Assembly: GCF_006829085.1 (NCBI RefSeq)
Contig: NZ_BJTC01000002.1
Location: forward strand, 248,001 to 312,000
Length of the DNA: 64,000 nt
Source: Chryseobacterium sp. ON_d1
GTDB taxonomy: Bacteria; Bacteroidota; Bacteroidia; Flavobacteriales; Weeksellaceae
Reading direction: 5' to 3'
Of this stretch, positions 1-7,860 are shown one piece after another. Positions within the stretch are counted from its first letter, which is position 1; every line of letters starts with the position of its first letter. The position numbers and the translations under genes were made by a program. The notes beneath the pieces are model-generated. The model did no database searches. It worked only from the letters and a program-made list of their open reading frames with translations, and was not told the DNA's origin.

Positions 1-405
1 CAGCCTTTATACGATGCGCTTCGCGATATGATTCCGCATGAAAAACTGGAAGGCTTCATGGAAAAGAAAGTGATTGAAGTAGCTCCTTTAGCTTTTATGA
101 GAGGGCGTACCCTGGATGACGCATTTGTGATTCTGGATGAAGCTCAGAATACCACTCATGCGCAGATGAAAATGTTTCTTACCAGAATGGGGATGAATGC
201 CAAATTCATTATTACAGGAGATCCAAGCCAGATTGACCTTCCGAAAAACCAGCAGTCTGGATTAAAAGAAGCCATGAGAATCTTAAACGGAGTAAAGGAA
301 ATCGGGTTTGTACATCTTACAGAAGAAGATGTAGTAAGACACCCTGTGGTAAGAAAGATCATCCTTGCTTACAATGATGAAGAAAAAAGACTGAGAAATG
401 ACTAA
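1..405 (+). CDS. phoH: PhoH family protein, C-terminal part (5' end outside window)
   Basis: The reading frame is open from base 1, so the gene begins upstream; about 134 codons remain. The residues match the C-terminal half of PhoH-like P-loop NTPases: a hydrophobic strand ending VILDEAQ (Walker B) and an [12 protein letters not shown] segment typical of this family and of superfamily 1 helicase-like ATPases. PhoH-like proteins are cytosolic ATPases tied to RNA metabolism and phosphate stress; the exact substrate is unsettled. The Walker A region lies outside the window. No operon partner is visible downstream: the next gene is an outer-membrane protein with its own promoter-like site. Confidence 0.93.
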   Translation, partial: QPLYDALRDMIPHEKLEGFMEKKVIEVAPLAFMRGRTLDDAFVILDEAQNTTHAQMKMFLTRMGMNAKFIITGDPSQIDLPKNQQSGLKEAMRILNGVKEIGFVHLTEEDVVRHPVVRKIILAYNDEEKRLRND

Positions 406-458
406 TTCTGTATCGGTAAAAGTTCCATTAACTTTTTATTAACCTTGAATTTTAAGAC

Positions 459-504
459 AAAATTTGGTGTTTTAAAAAAAAATAATTAGTTTCGCAGTCC
501 TTAA
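459..504 (+). promoter_or_regulatory. Candidate primary-sigma promoter for the 523 gene
   Basis: A TTTG near 463 is followed about 20 bases later by TAGTTTCG, one base off the Bacteroidota -7 consensus TAnnTTTG. The start codon lies about 30 bases downstream. Assigned from motif and spacing only. Confidence 0.4.
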
Positions 505-522
505 ATGTAAAACTAATTTAAC

Positions 523-1188
523 ATGAAAAAACTTTTACTTGCTGCAGCAGTCGCTGTAATGGGAATTTCTGCAAATGCACAAGAATTTCGATTTGGTCCA
601 AAAGCTGGATACTCTTACTCTACAATTAAATTAAAAGGTGACGGACAGTCTGAAACTTCAGATCCTTTACATACATTTTATATTGGTGGTATCGCCGAAT
701 ATAAGCTGAGTGATAAATTTGCTCTTCAGGGAGAACTTTTATACTCACCGCTTGGAGGAAAAGTAAACGTAGCTGAAGCGGATCCGGATGATCCTACTAC
801 TTTTTTAAATGTAAAAGCAAAGCAGACTTATCATACTTTATTGGTTCCTATCTCTGCTAAGTATTTTATTACAGAAGGATTATCAGTTTCTGCAGGAGCA
901 AGCTTCGGATTTATTCTTTCTGCAAAGCAGAAGCTTACGGCTGATTTCGGATTTGGAATTCCTGGATTCGAGCTTGATGCCAATGATGAAAGAGATATCA
1001 AAGACCAAATGAATACTCTGAACATTGCCCCTTTCCTGGGTGCTGAATACGCGCTGGAAAACGGTCTGTTCTTTGATGCAAGATATAATCTTGGAGTTTC
1101 TAACCTTGCAAAACATGCAGAAGGAAATGAGAAATTAACAAACAGCTTTGTACAGGTGGGTGTAGGTTTCAAATTCGGAGGAAACTAA
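523..1188 (+). CDS. Porin-family outer-membrane beta-barrel protein
   Basis: 221 aa. An N-terminal signal peptide (MKK plus a hydrophobic run ending ANAQ, residues 1-20) is followed by alternating aromatic/polar beta strands and a C-terminal strand ending in aromatic and hydrophobic residues (VGVGFKFGGN). This is the pattern of the Bacteroidota outer-membrane beta-barrel family (OMP_b-brl_2/PorT-like). It probably sits in the outer membrane; no substrate can be read from sequence. It is the first of five small barrel genes in tandem and is most like the fifth (3735-4403): both have an FxxGPKAGYS/FGVKAGYA opening and an 'IGGL(A/V)E(Y/H)KL(S/N)(D/N)KFA(L/V)QGE' type strand. Confidence 0.85.
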   Translation: MKKLLLAAAVAVMGISANAQEFRFGPKAGYSYSTIKLKGDGQSETSDPLHTFYIGGIAEYKLSDKFALQGELLYSPLGGKVNVAEADPDDPTTFLNVKAKQTYHTLLVPISAKYFITEGLSVSAGASFGFILSAKQKLTADFGFGIPGFELDANDERDIKDQMNTLNIAPFLGAEYALENGLFFDARYNLGVSNLAKHAEGNEKLTNSFVQVGVGFKFGGN

Positions 1189-1220
1189 TTCTGGAATTGT
1201 AATTATCAGCTGATGATATA

Positions 1221-1250
1221 AAGCGGGACAAATTTTGTCCCGCTTTTTTA
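1221..1250 (+). terminator. Rho-independent terminator
   Basis: AAGCGGGACA and TGTCCCGCTT form a GC-rich hairpin followed by a T run. It lies 33 bases after the stop of the first barrel gene. Confidence 0.9.
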
Positions 1251-1300
1251 TTGTATAGATCTCCTAATCAGGGTTTTCCTGATAATAAAAAAATAATTAG

Positions 1301-1308
1301 TATTTTTG
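1301..1308 (+). promoter_or_regulatory. Bacteroidota -7 promoter element (TATTTTTG)
   Basis: Exact match to TAnnTTTG, 25 bases before the start codon at 1334. No convincing -33 TTG is visible. Confidence 0.55.
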
Positions 1309-1333
1309 GAACGTAAAATTTAAATTTAAAAAA

Positions 1334-1831
1334 ATGAAAAAACTATTATTACTAGGTGCTTTTGCACTTTTAGGAGGTGTTGCTCAGGCACAGGAAGGTT
1401 TTAAATTGGGCGGACATATCGGTGTTCCTGTAGCTGATGCAAGTGATGTATCTTCGTTTACATTAGGAGTGGATGCCGCTTATATGTGGAATATTGCCAA
1501 AGGTTTTGATCTTGGGGTAACCACAGGATACTCTCACTTCTTCGGAAAAGATCATTTTGATGATTTCGGATTTGTGCCTGTAGCTGTTTCCGGGAAATAT
1601 AAATTTAAAGGAGCTCCTGTTTTTGTAGGATTAGACCTTGGATATGGTATTTCTACAAAAGATGGAGTAGATGGCGGTTTTTATGCGCAGCCTAAATTTG
1701 GATACCAGATGTCTAAAGGAGAGTTGTACATCGGATATCAGTCTATCAGTAACAGACGTGATTATGGATGGTACAAACATAATTGGAACGTAGGAGCTGT
1801 CAACTTAGGATTTAACTTCTTTATCAAATAA
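1334..1831 (+). CDS. Small outer-membrane beta-barrel protein
   Basis: 165 aa. Signal peptide at residues 1-20 (MKK, hydrophobic Leu/Ala run, cleavage after AQA/Q), then short amphipathic beta strands rich in Gly/Tyr/Phe, closing with NLGFNFFIK. It resembles eight-stranded outer-membrane barrels of Bacteroidota. Function is unknown. It is flanked by its own -7 element and terminator, so it is probably a monocistronic unit within the barrel cluster. Confidence 0.8.
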   Translation: MKKLLLLGAFALLGGVAQAQEGFKLGGHIGVPVADASDVSSFTLGVDAAYMWNIAKGFDLGVTTGYSHFFGKDHFDDFGFVPVAVSGKYKFKGAPVFVGLDLGYGISTKDGVDGGFYAQPKFGYQMSKGELYIGYQSISNRRDYGWYKHNWNVGAVNLGFNFFIK

Positions 1832-1853
1832 AGAACAGTTGAAAAATAACAGG

Positions 1854-1879
1854 ACTCCGGCCAAAGGCCGGAGTTTTTT
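1854..1879 (+). terminator. Rho-independent terminator
   Basis: ACTCCGGCC-AAA-GGCCGGAGT hairpin with T tract: a 9-bp GC-rich stem, 23 bases after the preceding stop. Confidence 0.93.
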
Positions 1880-2253
1880 ACTTTTATATCTATTATCTAT
1901 CAAGATTGTCAATGTTATTGGAAATTTATATTGATTATAAACATATGTTTAATTTTTAAGAGTTAATAACTTAAAAATTAATATTTTAAGTTAATAGATT
2001 CAGTGGTTTTTACAGAATTCATAGGGTTTTGGAAGAAAATAAAAAATCACAAAAAATAAATATATTAAACTCTTGTTAATAAAATGTAAATTTTTTATTC
2101 ATAATGTTGTGAAAAGCTCAATGACTTCTCTTGACTATGATTTATTTTTATAAAACTCTCAATTTTAACAATGATATTAATCACATTAACAAATTTTAAT
2201 ATTCGTGGTAGCCACTGTAAATTTGCCCTCAGAAAGTATTAAAATTTTTTAAA
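1880..2253. other. AT-rich intergenic stretch upstream of the 2254 barrel gene
   Basis: About 370 bases with no supported reading frame on either strand and very high A+T. The only assigned element is TAAATTTG at 2218-2225, an exact TAnnTTTG match 29 bases before the start codon. The rest may be an upstream regulatory region for a strongly expressed porin, but I see no clear operator. Confidence 0.5.
2218..2225 (+). promoter_or_regulatory. Bacteroidota -7 promoter element (TAAATTTG)
   Basis: Exact TAnnTTTG match, giving a predicted leader of about 22 bases before the start at 2254. No clean -33 element. Confidence 0.5.
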
Positions 2254-2922
2254 ATGAAAAAAATATTATTAGCGGGTGCTGTTGCACTTTTTGGTTTATC
2301 AAACGCTCAGATTGCTAAAGGAACTACATATTTATCAGGATCTGTTGGTTATTCTCAGGTAGAAACTAACAACGGTAACGATAAAAAAGAAAACTTCAAC
2401 GTATTACCTACAGTTGGATATTTCGTAAACACTAACTTAGCAATCGGATTAGGAGTTGGATATCAGACTGAAAAGAACACTGTATCTACTACTACAACTT
2501 TAGGAAACACTACAGTTGTAAACGAGAGTGTTGTTAAAACTCCAGCTTTTGTTGTGGCTCCATTCGTAAGAAAATACTGGACTTTATCTGACAAGTTATA
2601 TTTCTTCGGTCAATTAGCAGTTCCAATGCAGTTTGGTAAGACTGAAACTGAAACTAGCTCTGTAGCTACAACTACAACAGGTGCAGGAACTACGGTTTCT
2701 ACTAACTCTACTTCTACTGAAGCTAAATACACTAAAATTGGTGTTACTGTGAAGCCAGGTTTAGATTATTTCTTAAACAAGAACTGGTCTATCGAAGCTA
2801 CTATCGGTGAGTTCGGTTACAGCAACTACAAACCAAAAGATGGTGATGCTACAAACAACTACAACTTCGGATTGAATTTATCTTCTGTAACTTTCGGAGT
2901 TAAATATGTATTTGCAAAATAA
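2254..2922 (+). CDS. Outer-membrane beta-barrel protein (paralogue 1)
   Basis: 222 aa. Signal peptide to about residue 18 (SNAQ), then a barrel with motifs shared with the next gene: QIAKGT(T/S)YLSG at the mature N-terminus, LPT(V/A)GYFV(N/D)(T/S)NLAIGLGVGY, APFVRKYWTLSDKLY and a near-identical end SVTFGVKYVFAK. Residues about 128-155 are an extremely Thr/Ser-rich insertion, probably a surface loop. Codon use is strongly biased to C/A-ending codons (aac, act), as expected for an abundant protein. Porin-like outer-membrane location is inferred; substrate unknown. Confidence 0.85.
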   Translation: MKKILLAGAVALFGLSNAQIAKGTTYLSGSVGYSQVETNNGNDKKENFNVLPTVGYFVNTNLAIGLGVGYQTEKNTVSTTTTLGNTTVVNESVVKTPAFVVAPFVRKYWTLSDKLYFFGQLAVPMQFGKTETETSSVATTTTGAGTTVSTNSTSTEAKYTKIGVTVKPGLDYFLNKNWSIEATIGEFGYSNYKPKDGDATNNYNFGLNLSSVTFGVKYVFAK

Positions 2923-2942
2923 TAAACAAAGCATATAGCAAG

Positions 2943-2975
2943 AAAGCCCTGAGAAACTCTTAGGGCTTTTTTTCT
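2943..2975 (+). terminator. Rho-independent terminator
   Basis: AAAGCCCT and AGGGCTTT pair around a short loop and are followed by seven T. It separates the two paralogous barrel genes. Confidence 0.88.
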
Positions 2976-2995
2976 GTAAAACTAATATAATAATC

Positions 2996-3658
2996 ATGAA
3001 AAAAATCTTATTGATGGGCGCTGTTGCGCTTTTCGCTTTATCGAATGCACAGATTGCAAAAGGAACTTCTTATCTTTCAGGTCAGGTAGAATATTACCAC
3101 AAAGAAAAGAATGAATTTGAAGCCAAAACAAAGGATGATGTAATCAGAATTCTTCCTACAGCTGGTTATTTCGTTGATAGCAACTTGGCAATAGGGCTTG
3201 GTGTAGGCTATAAAAGTGCTGTTACAAAATATACGGTAAATGGTTTTGAATTCCTTAATACAATTGAGATTAAAAATACGGATAACGCATTTGTTGTTGC
3301 TCCCTTTGTGAGAAAATACTGGACTTTATCCGATAAATTATACATCTTCGGACAATTACAGGTTCCATTGGAATTCGGTAATGAAAAACTGGATTTTAAC
3401 AGTGAAGGTGATGGTGGAGATCCTATACTTTCCGCTCCGTTTACAGAAAAAAATAACTACACCAACATCGGAGTGAATATTAAACCAGGTCTGGATTATT
3501 TCCTGACTAAGAACTGGTCAATTGAAGCTACCGTAGGGGAATTCGGATACAATACTTACAAAAAAGACATGGAAGGAGCTAAAAGAACTAATGATTACAA
3601 ATTTGGAGTCAATTTAGCTTCAGTGACTTTTGGAGTGAAATATGTATTTGCAAAATAA
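2996..3658 (+). CDS. Outer-membrane beta-barrel protein (paralogue 2)
   Basis: 220 aa, clearly a tandem duplicate of 2254-2922. It shares the QIAKGTSYLSG start of the mature chain, the APFVRKYWTLSDKLY block and the ASVTFGVKYVFAK end. The central loops differ: acidic and Gly-rich (GDGGD near residue 140) rather than Thr-rich. Codon use is less biased than in the upstream copy, suggesting lower expression. No TAnnTTTG is visible in the short gap, so transcription may come from read-through of the terminator. Probable outer-membrane protein of unknown substrate. Confidence 0.84.
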   Translation: MKKILLMGAVALFALSNAQIAKGTSYLSGQVEYYHKEKNEFEAKTKDDVIRILPTAGYFVDSNLAIGLGVGYKSAVTKYTVNGFEFLNTIEIKNTDNAFVVAPFVRKYWTLSDKLYIFGQLQVPLEFGNEKLDFNSEGDGGDPILSAPFTEKNNYTNIGVNIKPGLDYFLTKNWSIEATVGEFGYNTYKKDMEGAKRTNDYKFGVNLASVTFGVKYVFAK

Positions 3659-3676
3659 TAAACAATTATATATTTT

Positions 3677-3706
3677 AGCCCTGGGGTTAATATCCCGGGC
3701 TTTTTT
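3677..3706 (+). terminator. Rho-independent terminator
   Basis: AGCCC/GGGCT stem extended by GGG/CCC, followed by TTTTTT. Confidence 0.82.
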
Positions 3707-3734
3707 AAGTTTGAAAACTATTTAATTAATAATC

Positions 3735-4403
3735 ATGAAAAAAATCTTATTAGCGTCTGCAATCGCTTTGTTTGCAGGTCTGAATGCACAAACTACATTC
3801 GGTGTCAAAGCCGGTTATGCTTTATCAAAATTAAATTCCAGTGAGGGCGATTTCGAATTTGGAGGATTCGAAGCTAGTTTAAAATCCAAATCAGGATTTT
3901 ATATCGGAGGTTTGGTTGAGCATAAATTGAATAATAAGTTTGCTGTTCAGGGAGAGGTAGAATATGCCAATCTTGGCGGAAAAGCTGAAGTTGGGATGCC
4001 AGGTACAGGCATTACCTTAACTGAAAAGATGAACCTTAACAGAATTGTTATTCCTGTATCTGCAAGATATTATGCAACGCCGGAACTAGGAATTTATGCA
4101 GGTCCTTATGTAAGCTTTAAAACGAATAATAAAGTAAAATTTGAATTAAGTGGTCCTAATGCCGGTTTGGTAGATCCTGCCGGGCTTAAAGAAGGAGAAC
4201 GTTATTTGGAAAAAGAGCTGAATAGTGGTTTGAAATCTACCGATTTTGGTCTATTCCTGGGTGCTGATTACAATGTATACAAAGGATTATTTGTAGATGT
4301 ACGTTATAGCTTTGGTCTTACCAATATGATCAAGAATCCTGTGGATGGTGAAACATTAAAAATGAATTTCTTTCAGTTAGGAGTAGGATACAAGTTTAAA
4401 TAA
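3735..4403 (+). CDS. Porin-family outer-membrane beta-barrel protein
   Basis: 222 aa. Signal peptide (MKK...ALFAGLNAQ, residues 1-19) then FGVKAGYALSKLN, an IGGLVEHKLNNKFAVQGEVEY strand region and a final NFFQLGVGYKFK strand. This places it in the same PorT/OMP_b-brl_2-like family as the gene at 523 rather than with its immediate upstream neighbours. Two distinct barrel families are therefore interleaved. Likely outer-membrane; function unknown. Confidence 0.85.
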   Translation: MKKILLASAIALFAGLNAQTTFGVKAGYALSKLNSSEGDFEFGGFEASLKSKSGFYIGGLVEHKLNNKFAVQGEVEYANLGGKAEVGMPGTGITLTEKMNLNRIVIPVSARYYATPELGIYAGPYVSFKTNNKVKFELSGPNAGLVDPAGLKEGERYLEKELNSGLKSTDFGLFLGADYNVYKGLFVDVRYSFGLTNMIKNPVDGETLKMNFFQLGVGYKFK

Positions 4404-4421
4404 ACAGATCTCTATAAAAAC

Positions 4422-4454
4422 AAAAAACTCTCAGAATTTCTGAGAGTTTTTTTA
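4422..4454. terminator. Bidirectional terminator between barrel gene and ffh
   Basis: AAAAAACTCTCAGAA/TTTCTGAGAGTTTTTTT inverted repeat with an A run on one side and a T run on the other, placed between convergent genes, so it can serve both strands. Confidence 0.88.
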
Positions 4455-4472
4455 TGAATGATGTTGTCTTTC

Positions 4473-5834
4473 TTATTTTCCAAACATTCCGCCCATTCCA
4501 GGCATATTCGGCATTTTGCTCATCATCTGCATCATTTGCTTTCCCTGAGGTCCCTGCATCATCTTCATCATTTTGCCCATCTGATCGAATTGTTTCATCA
4601 GCTGATTCACATCTTCGATTTTTCTTCCAGCGCCTTTGGCAATTCTGTTTTTTCTTTGTGTATTAATGATAGAAGGTTTTCTTCTTTCCTCAGGAGTCAT
4701 AGAGTAGATAATGGCCTCAATATGCTTAAATGCGTCATCGCTGATCTCTACATCTTTGATTGCTTTTCCAACCCCAGGAATCATTCCCATCAGGTCTTTC
4801 ATATTACCCATCTTCTTGATCTGGTTGATCTGCTTAAGGAAATCGTCAAATCCGAATTCGTTTTTAGCAATTTTTTTGTGAAGTTTTTTAGCTTCTTCTT
4901 CGTCAAACTGCTCCTGTGCTCTTTCTACTAAGGAAACAACGTCTCCCATTCCCAGGATTCTGTCTGCCATCCTTTCCGGGTAGAAAAGATCCAAAGCTTC
5001 CATTTTTTCTCCTGTAGAGATAAATTTGATGGGCTTTTCAACAACAGAACGGATTGTCAGTGCAGCTCCCCCTCTTGTATCACCATCTAACTTCGTTAAA
5101 ACAACCCCATCAAAGTTCAAAGCATCGTTGAACGCTTTTGCAGTGTTCACGGCATCCTGACCTGTCATAGAGTCCACTACGAAAAGAGTCTCCTGTGGTT
5201 TGATGAAATAATGTACAGATTTGATCTCGTTCATCATCTGCTCATCAATGGCTAAACGGCCGGCAGTATCCACGATCACCACATCGTGGTTGTTGGCTTT
5301 TGCAAAATTGATCGCATTTTCAGCAATTGTAGAAGGATTCGTAGAACCTTCTTCAGTATAAACAGGAACTTTGATCTGTCCTCCCAATACTTTCAGCTGG
5401 TCAATCGCTGCAGGACGATACACGTCACATGCTACCAGTAGAGGTTTCTTATTTCTTTTTGTCTGTAAATAATTAGCAAGCTTTCCTGAGAAAGTTGTCT
5501 TACCGGATCCCTGAAGACCTGCAATAAGGATCACAGTAGGTTTTCCCGAAAGATTAATTCCTTCCTGAGAACCTCCCATAAGGTCTACCAGTTCATCATG
5601 AACAATTTTCGTCATCAGCTGCCCCGGTGTAAGGGAAGTAAGAACATTTTGTCCCAATGCTTTATCCTGAACTCTTTTGGTAAGGTCTTTTGCAACTTTA
5701 TAGTTAACGTCGGCATCCACCAATGCTCTACGGATCTCCTTTACGGTTTCCGCCACGTTGATTTCAGTAATTTTTCCTCTACCGGAAATATTATGCAATG
5801 CCTTGTCTAATTTATCCTGTAAACTATTAAACAT
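4473..5834 (-). CDS. ffh: Signal recognition particle protein Ffh (SRP54)
   Basis: 453 aa, normal length. The N domain (1-90) is followed by a GTPase domain with G1 GLQGSGKTT (about 106-114), DTAGR (189-193) and TKLD with GDTRGGA (247-256). The C-terminal M domain is methionine-rich (final 40 residues contain well over ten Met), as needed to bind hydrophobic signal sequences and SRP RNA. Ffh binds the 4.5S-type RNA, and ffs is in this window at about 60.8-60.9 kb. It targets nascent membrane and secreted proteins to FtsY/SecYEG. Monocistronic, convergent with the barrel cluster. Confidence 0.98.
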   Translation of the reverse strand: MFNSLQDKLDKALHNISGRGKITEINVAETVKEIRRALVDADVNYKVAKDLTKRVQDKALGQNVLTSLTPGQLMTKIVHDELVDLMGGSQEGINLSGKPTVILIAGLQGSGKTTFSGKLANYLQTKRNKKPLLVACDVYRPAAIDQLKVLGGQIKVPVYTEEGSTNPSTIAENAINFAKANNHDVVIVDTAGRLAIDEQMMNEIKSVHYFIKPQETLFVVDSMTGQDAVNTAKAFNDALNFDGVVLTKLDGDTRGGAALTIRSVVEKPIKFISTGEKMEALDLFYPERMADRILGMGDVVSLVERAQEQFDEEEAKKLHKKIAKNEFGFDDFLKQINQIKKMGNMKDLMGMIPGVGKAIKDVEISDDAFKHIEAIIYSMTPEERRKPSIINTQRKNRIAKGAGRKIEDVNQLMKQFDQMGKMMKMMQGPQGKQMMQMMSKMPNMPGMGGMFGK

Positions 5835-5857
5835 ATTTATTGTAAATTATAGGTTTG

Positions 5858-5886
5858 CAAAAATAAGGAATTTTTAGCATATCCAA
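5858..5886 (-). promoter_or_regulatory. Promoter for ffh
   Basis: On the minus strand a TTG at 5884-5886 is followed after 18 bases by TATTTTTG (5858-5865), an exact Bacteroidota -33/-7 pair. The leader is about 20 bases. Confidence 0.65.
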
Positions 5887-5982
5887 AGTGTTTGAACACG
5901 TAATATTATATATATACGTAATATTATTATGCGGAGAAAAATGATAAATATCAAATCATACTATAATACGATAGAAAAAGTC

Positions 5983-5990
5983 TATTTTTG
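5983..5990 (+). promoter_or_regulatory. -7 element (TATTTTTG) upstream of the atp-linked membrane gene
   Basis: Exact TAnnTTTG match 20 bases before the ATG at 6010. It lies inside the longer open frame that starts at 5929, which argues that 6010 is the true start. Confidence 0.55.
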
Positions 5991-6009
5991 CGATCAATTA
6001 AAATATAGA

Positions 6010-6381
6010 ATGAAAATTAATCCCAATATTCTTGTTGTCGTTTTATTTTTTCTGACTTTTCTGGTGCATTTTTCTCTTTGGAAATTTGTTTTTCACCTGG
6101 ATGAAATAGTGATCATTAAATTTTACCTTTTTCTGAGTGTCATGTTTATGATGATGATCACTCTTATTATTTTAATCAATAGGGCAGCGCCGGAATTTTT
6201 AGGACTGTCTGTTATTGGTTTGATCCTTTTAAAATTCGGTTTGATGTACTTAATCAGAAAAAAACTGAACTTTGAAGTGATTCCAGGCTATAAATATCAT
6301 TTTATCATCCCATATTTTGTCCTGACAGCACTGCTTACATACTATGCAATCAAGCTGATTAATCATGATAAAAAACAGTAA
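6010..6381 (+). CDS. Small integral membrane protein preceding atpB (possible AtpI-like/DUF6168-type)
   Basis: 123 aa from the ATG at 6010; an upstream in-frame ATG at 5929 precedes the promoter motif and was rejected. Four hydrophobic segments are visible at about residues 5-25, 34-55, 62-82 and 92-112, with short charged loops. Position immediately ahead of atpB is where AtpI-type assembly factors sit in many bacteria. Flavobacterial genomes carry a small membrane protein here, which I believe is the DUF6168 family, but I recognise no diagnostic motif. A role in assembling the Fo sector is inferred from position only. Confidence 0.7.
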   Translation: MKINPNILVVVLFFLTFLVHFSLWKFVFHLDEIVIIKFYLFLSVMFMMMITLIILINRAAPEFLGLSVIGLILLKFGLMYLIRKKLNFEVIPGYKYHFIIPYFVLTALLTYYAIKLINHDKKQ

Positions 6382-6390
6382 AATAATTTA

Positions 6391-6419
6391 TTGAAACTAG
6401 AAAAAATATCATATTTTTG
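6391..6419 (+). promoter_or_regulatory. Promoter of the atpBEFHAG operon
   Basis: TTG at 6391-6393, an 18-base spacer, then TATTTTTG at 6412-6419: a full Bacteroidota -33/-7 pair just upstream of the atpB ATG at 6441. Confidence 0.68.
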
Positions 6420-6440
6420 CACAACGAAAAAAACCTATCA

Positions 6441-7538
6441 ATGTTTAAGAAATTCGCAGTTTTATTCTACAGTATTTTTGTATTAAACTTAGTGTCTGCA
6501 CAGCACGGTGAAACTACTGCTGGGGCAGCTCCTGCTCAAGAGCTTTCAGAAAAAGACAAAGTAAGCAAAGAAAACAAAGAGTTCATCGATCATCACTTAT
6601 TGGATGCACATGATTTCACATTGATGGTTGATAAAGAAGGCCACCATATCGGTTTCCCTCTTCCTGTTATTTTTTATGATAATGGTTTTCATTCTTTCAT
6701 GAGCAACAAAGAAGGGTTCATGCATGGAGAGCCTACAGAAGTAGACGGTTCTTATTATGTATTACACCATGAGAAAATTTATAAAACGGATGCAAAAGGA
6801 ACTTTAACACCTGGTGAAGATGGTCATCCAACTAATGAAAAGCCTTTGGATCTTTCTATTACGAAAAGTGTACTGATTATCTTACTGGTGTCAATCTTTA
6901 TGTTTGTATTATTTGTTGGAATGGCTAAATCTTATAAAAAGTCAGCGATTCCTACAGGTGCAGCAAGATTCCTGGAACCATTAATCATTTTTGTAAGAGA
7001 CGAAGTTGCTATTCCTAATATCGGGCATAAGTATAAGAGATTTATGGGGTATCTATTAACTGTATTCTTCTTTATTCTTTTCCTTAACGTTCTTGGATTA
7101 ATGCCTTTCGGAATTAATGTTACAGGTAATATTACAATGACATTCTTCCTTGCTATTCTTACTTATTTGATTACAACGTTCTCAGCAAATAAAGATTACT
7201 GGAAGCACATCTTCTGGATGCCAGGAGTTCCTGTTCCAATGAAACTGATCATGCTTCCTATTGAATTATTAGGAACAATCACTAAACCGTTTGCTTTGAT
7301 GATCCGACTTTTTGCCAACATGACAGCAGGTCACATCGTAGTAATGAGTTTGATCGGATTGATTTACGTATTCAAAAACTTTATTGCAGGTGTTGCATTC
7401 CCGTTCCTTACATTGGTAATTTATTTACTGGAGGTATTGGTAGCGTTCTTACAGGCTTATATCTTTACAATGTTATCAGCTCTGTTTATCGGAATGGCAG
7501 TAGAAGAGCACGAGCACGAACATCATGCTGCTCACTAA
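6441..7538 (+). CDS. atpB: F1Fo ATP synthase subunit a
   Basis: 365 aa from the ATG at 6441; an in-frame TTG at 6417 overlaps the promoter and was rejected. Residues 1-20 form a signal-peptide-like segment ending SAQ. They are followed by a long polar, His-rich extension (to about residue 140) that classical AtpB lacks but Bacteroidota proteins carry. The membrane domain has the conserved helix with MIRLFANMTAGH, where the essential Arg faces subunit c. The C-terminal helix is followed by a His/Glu-rich tail (EEHEHEHHAAH). It forms the proton channel of the rotary ATP synthase in the inner membrane. First gene of atpBEFHAG. Confidence 0.97.
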   Translation: MFKKFAVLFYSIFVLNLVSAQHGETTAGAAPAQELSEKDKVSKENKEFIDHHLLDAHDFTLMVDKEGHHIGFPLPVIFYDNGFHSFMSNKEGFMHGEPTEVDGSYYVLHHEKIYKTDAKGTLTPGEDGHPTNEKPLDLSITKSVLIILLVSIFMFVLFVGMAKSYKKSAIPTGAARFLEPLIIFVRDEVAIPNIGHKYKRFMGYLLTVFFFILFLNVLGLMPFGINVTGNITMTFFLAILTYLITTFSANKDYWKHIFWMPGVPVPMKLIMLPIELLGTITKPFALMIRLFANMTAGHIVVMSLIGLIYVFKNFIAGVAFPFLTLVIYLLEVLVAFLQAYIFTMLSALFIGMAVEEHEHEHHAAH

Positions 7539-7583
7539 TTGAAATTTAATTAAAGTAAAACAAATTTTTTAAAATTATATATT

Positions 7584-7778
7584 ATGGAAATCCCTAAAAT
7601 TGTAGGTGCTGGTATCGTAGTACTAGGTGTAGGTATCGGTCTTGGTAAAATCGGAGCTGCTGCTCTTGAAGCTATCGCTAGACAACCTGAGCAATCTGGA
7701 AAAATCCAAACAGCTATGCTTATCGCAGCTGCACTTGTAGAAGGTGTTGCGTTTGCTGCTCTATTCGCAGTAAACTAA
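7584..7778 (+). CDS. atpE: F1Fo ATP synthase subunit c
   Basis: 64 aa hairpin of two transmembrane helices joined by the polar loop around ARQPE (residues 32-36). The ion-carrying carboxylate is Glu53 in ALVEGVAF. It is followed by Gly rather than the Ser/Thr of sodium-type rings, so a proton ring is the better reading. The first helix carries Gly-repeats (GxGxGxG) that pack the ring. Codon use is strongly biased, as expected for a subunit made in many copies. A stable hairpin follows at 7788-7824. Confidence 0.97.
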   Translation: MEIPKIVGAGIVVLGVGIGLGKIGAAALEAIARQPEQSGKIQTAMLIAAALVEGVAFAALFAVN

Positions 7779-7787
7779 TTAAAATCA

Positions 7788-7824
7788 AACCATTATCTGT
7801 AACGGTTGGTTACAGGTAATGGTT
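7788..7824 (+). promoter_or_regulatory. Intercistronic RNA hairpin between atpE and atpF
   Basis: Two 16-base arms (7788-7803 and 7809-7824) pair over their full length with a single U-G wobble around a 5-base loop. No T run follows, so it is not a standard terminator. It lies directly after atpE, where extra c-subunit expression is needed. Stabilising the 3' end of an atpBE message, or partial termination, are both possible. Confidence 0.7.
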
Positions 7825-7860
7825 CTTTAAAAAAGTAATAATTATTTATACATTTATATA

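Noticed and set aside
523..4403. Phase-variable or invertible porin locus
   Set aside because: No inverted repeats flanking promoters and no recombinase gene nearby; all genes are in one orientation with separate terminators.
4454..4931. Plus-strand frames within ffh
   Set aside because: Antisense shadows of the Met-rich M domain of Ffh; His/Ser-rich composition is the reverse complement of Met/Lys codons.
5929..6009. Upstream extension of the membrane protein before atpB
   Set aside because: The extension precedes and overlaps the TATTTTTG promoter box; the ATG at 6010 gives a normal membrane protein start.
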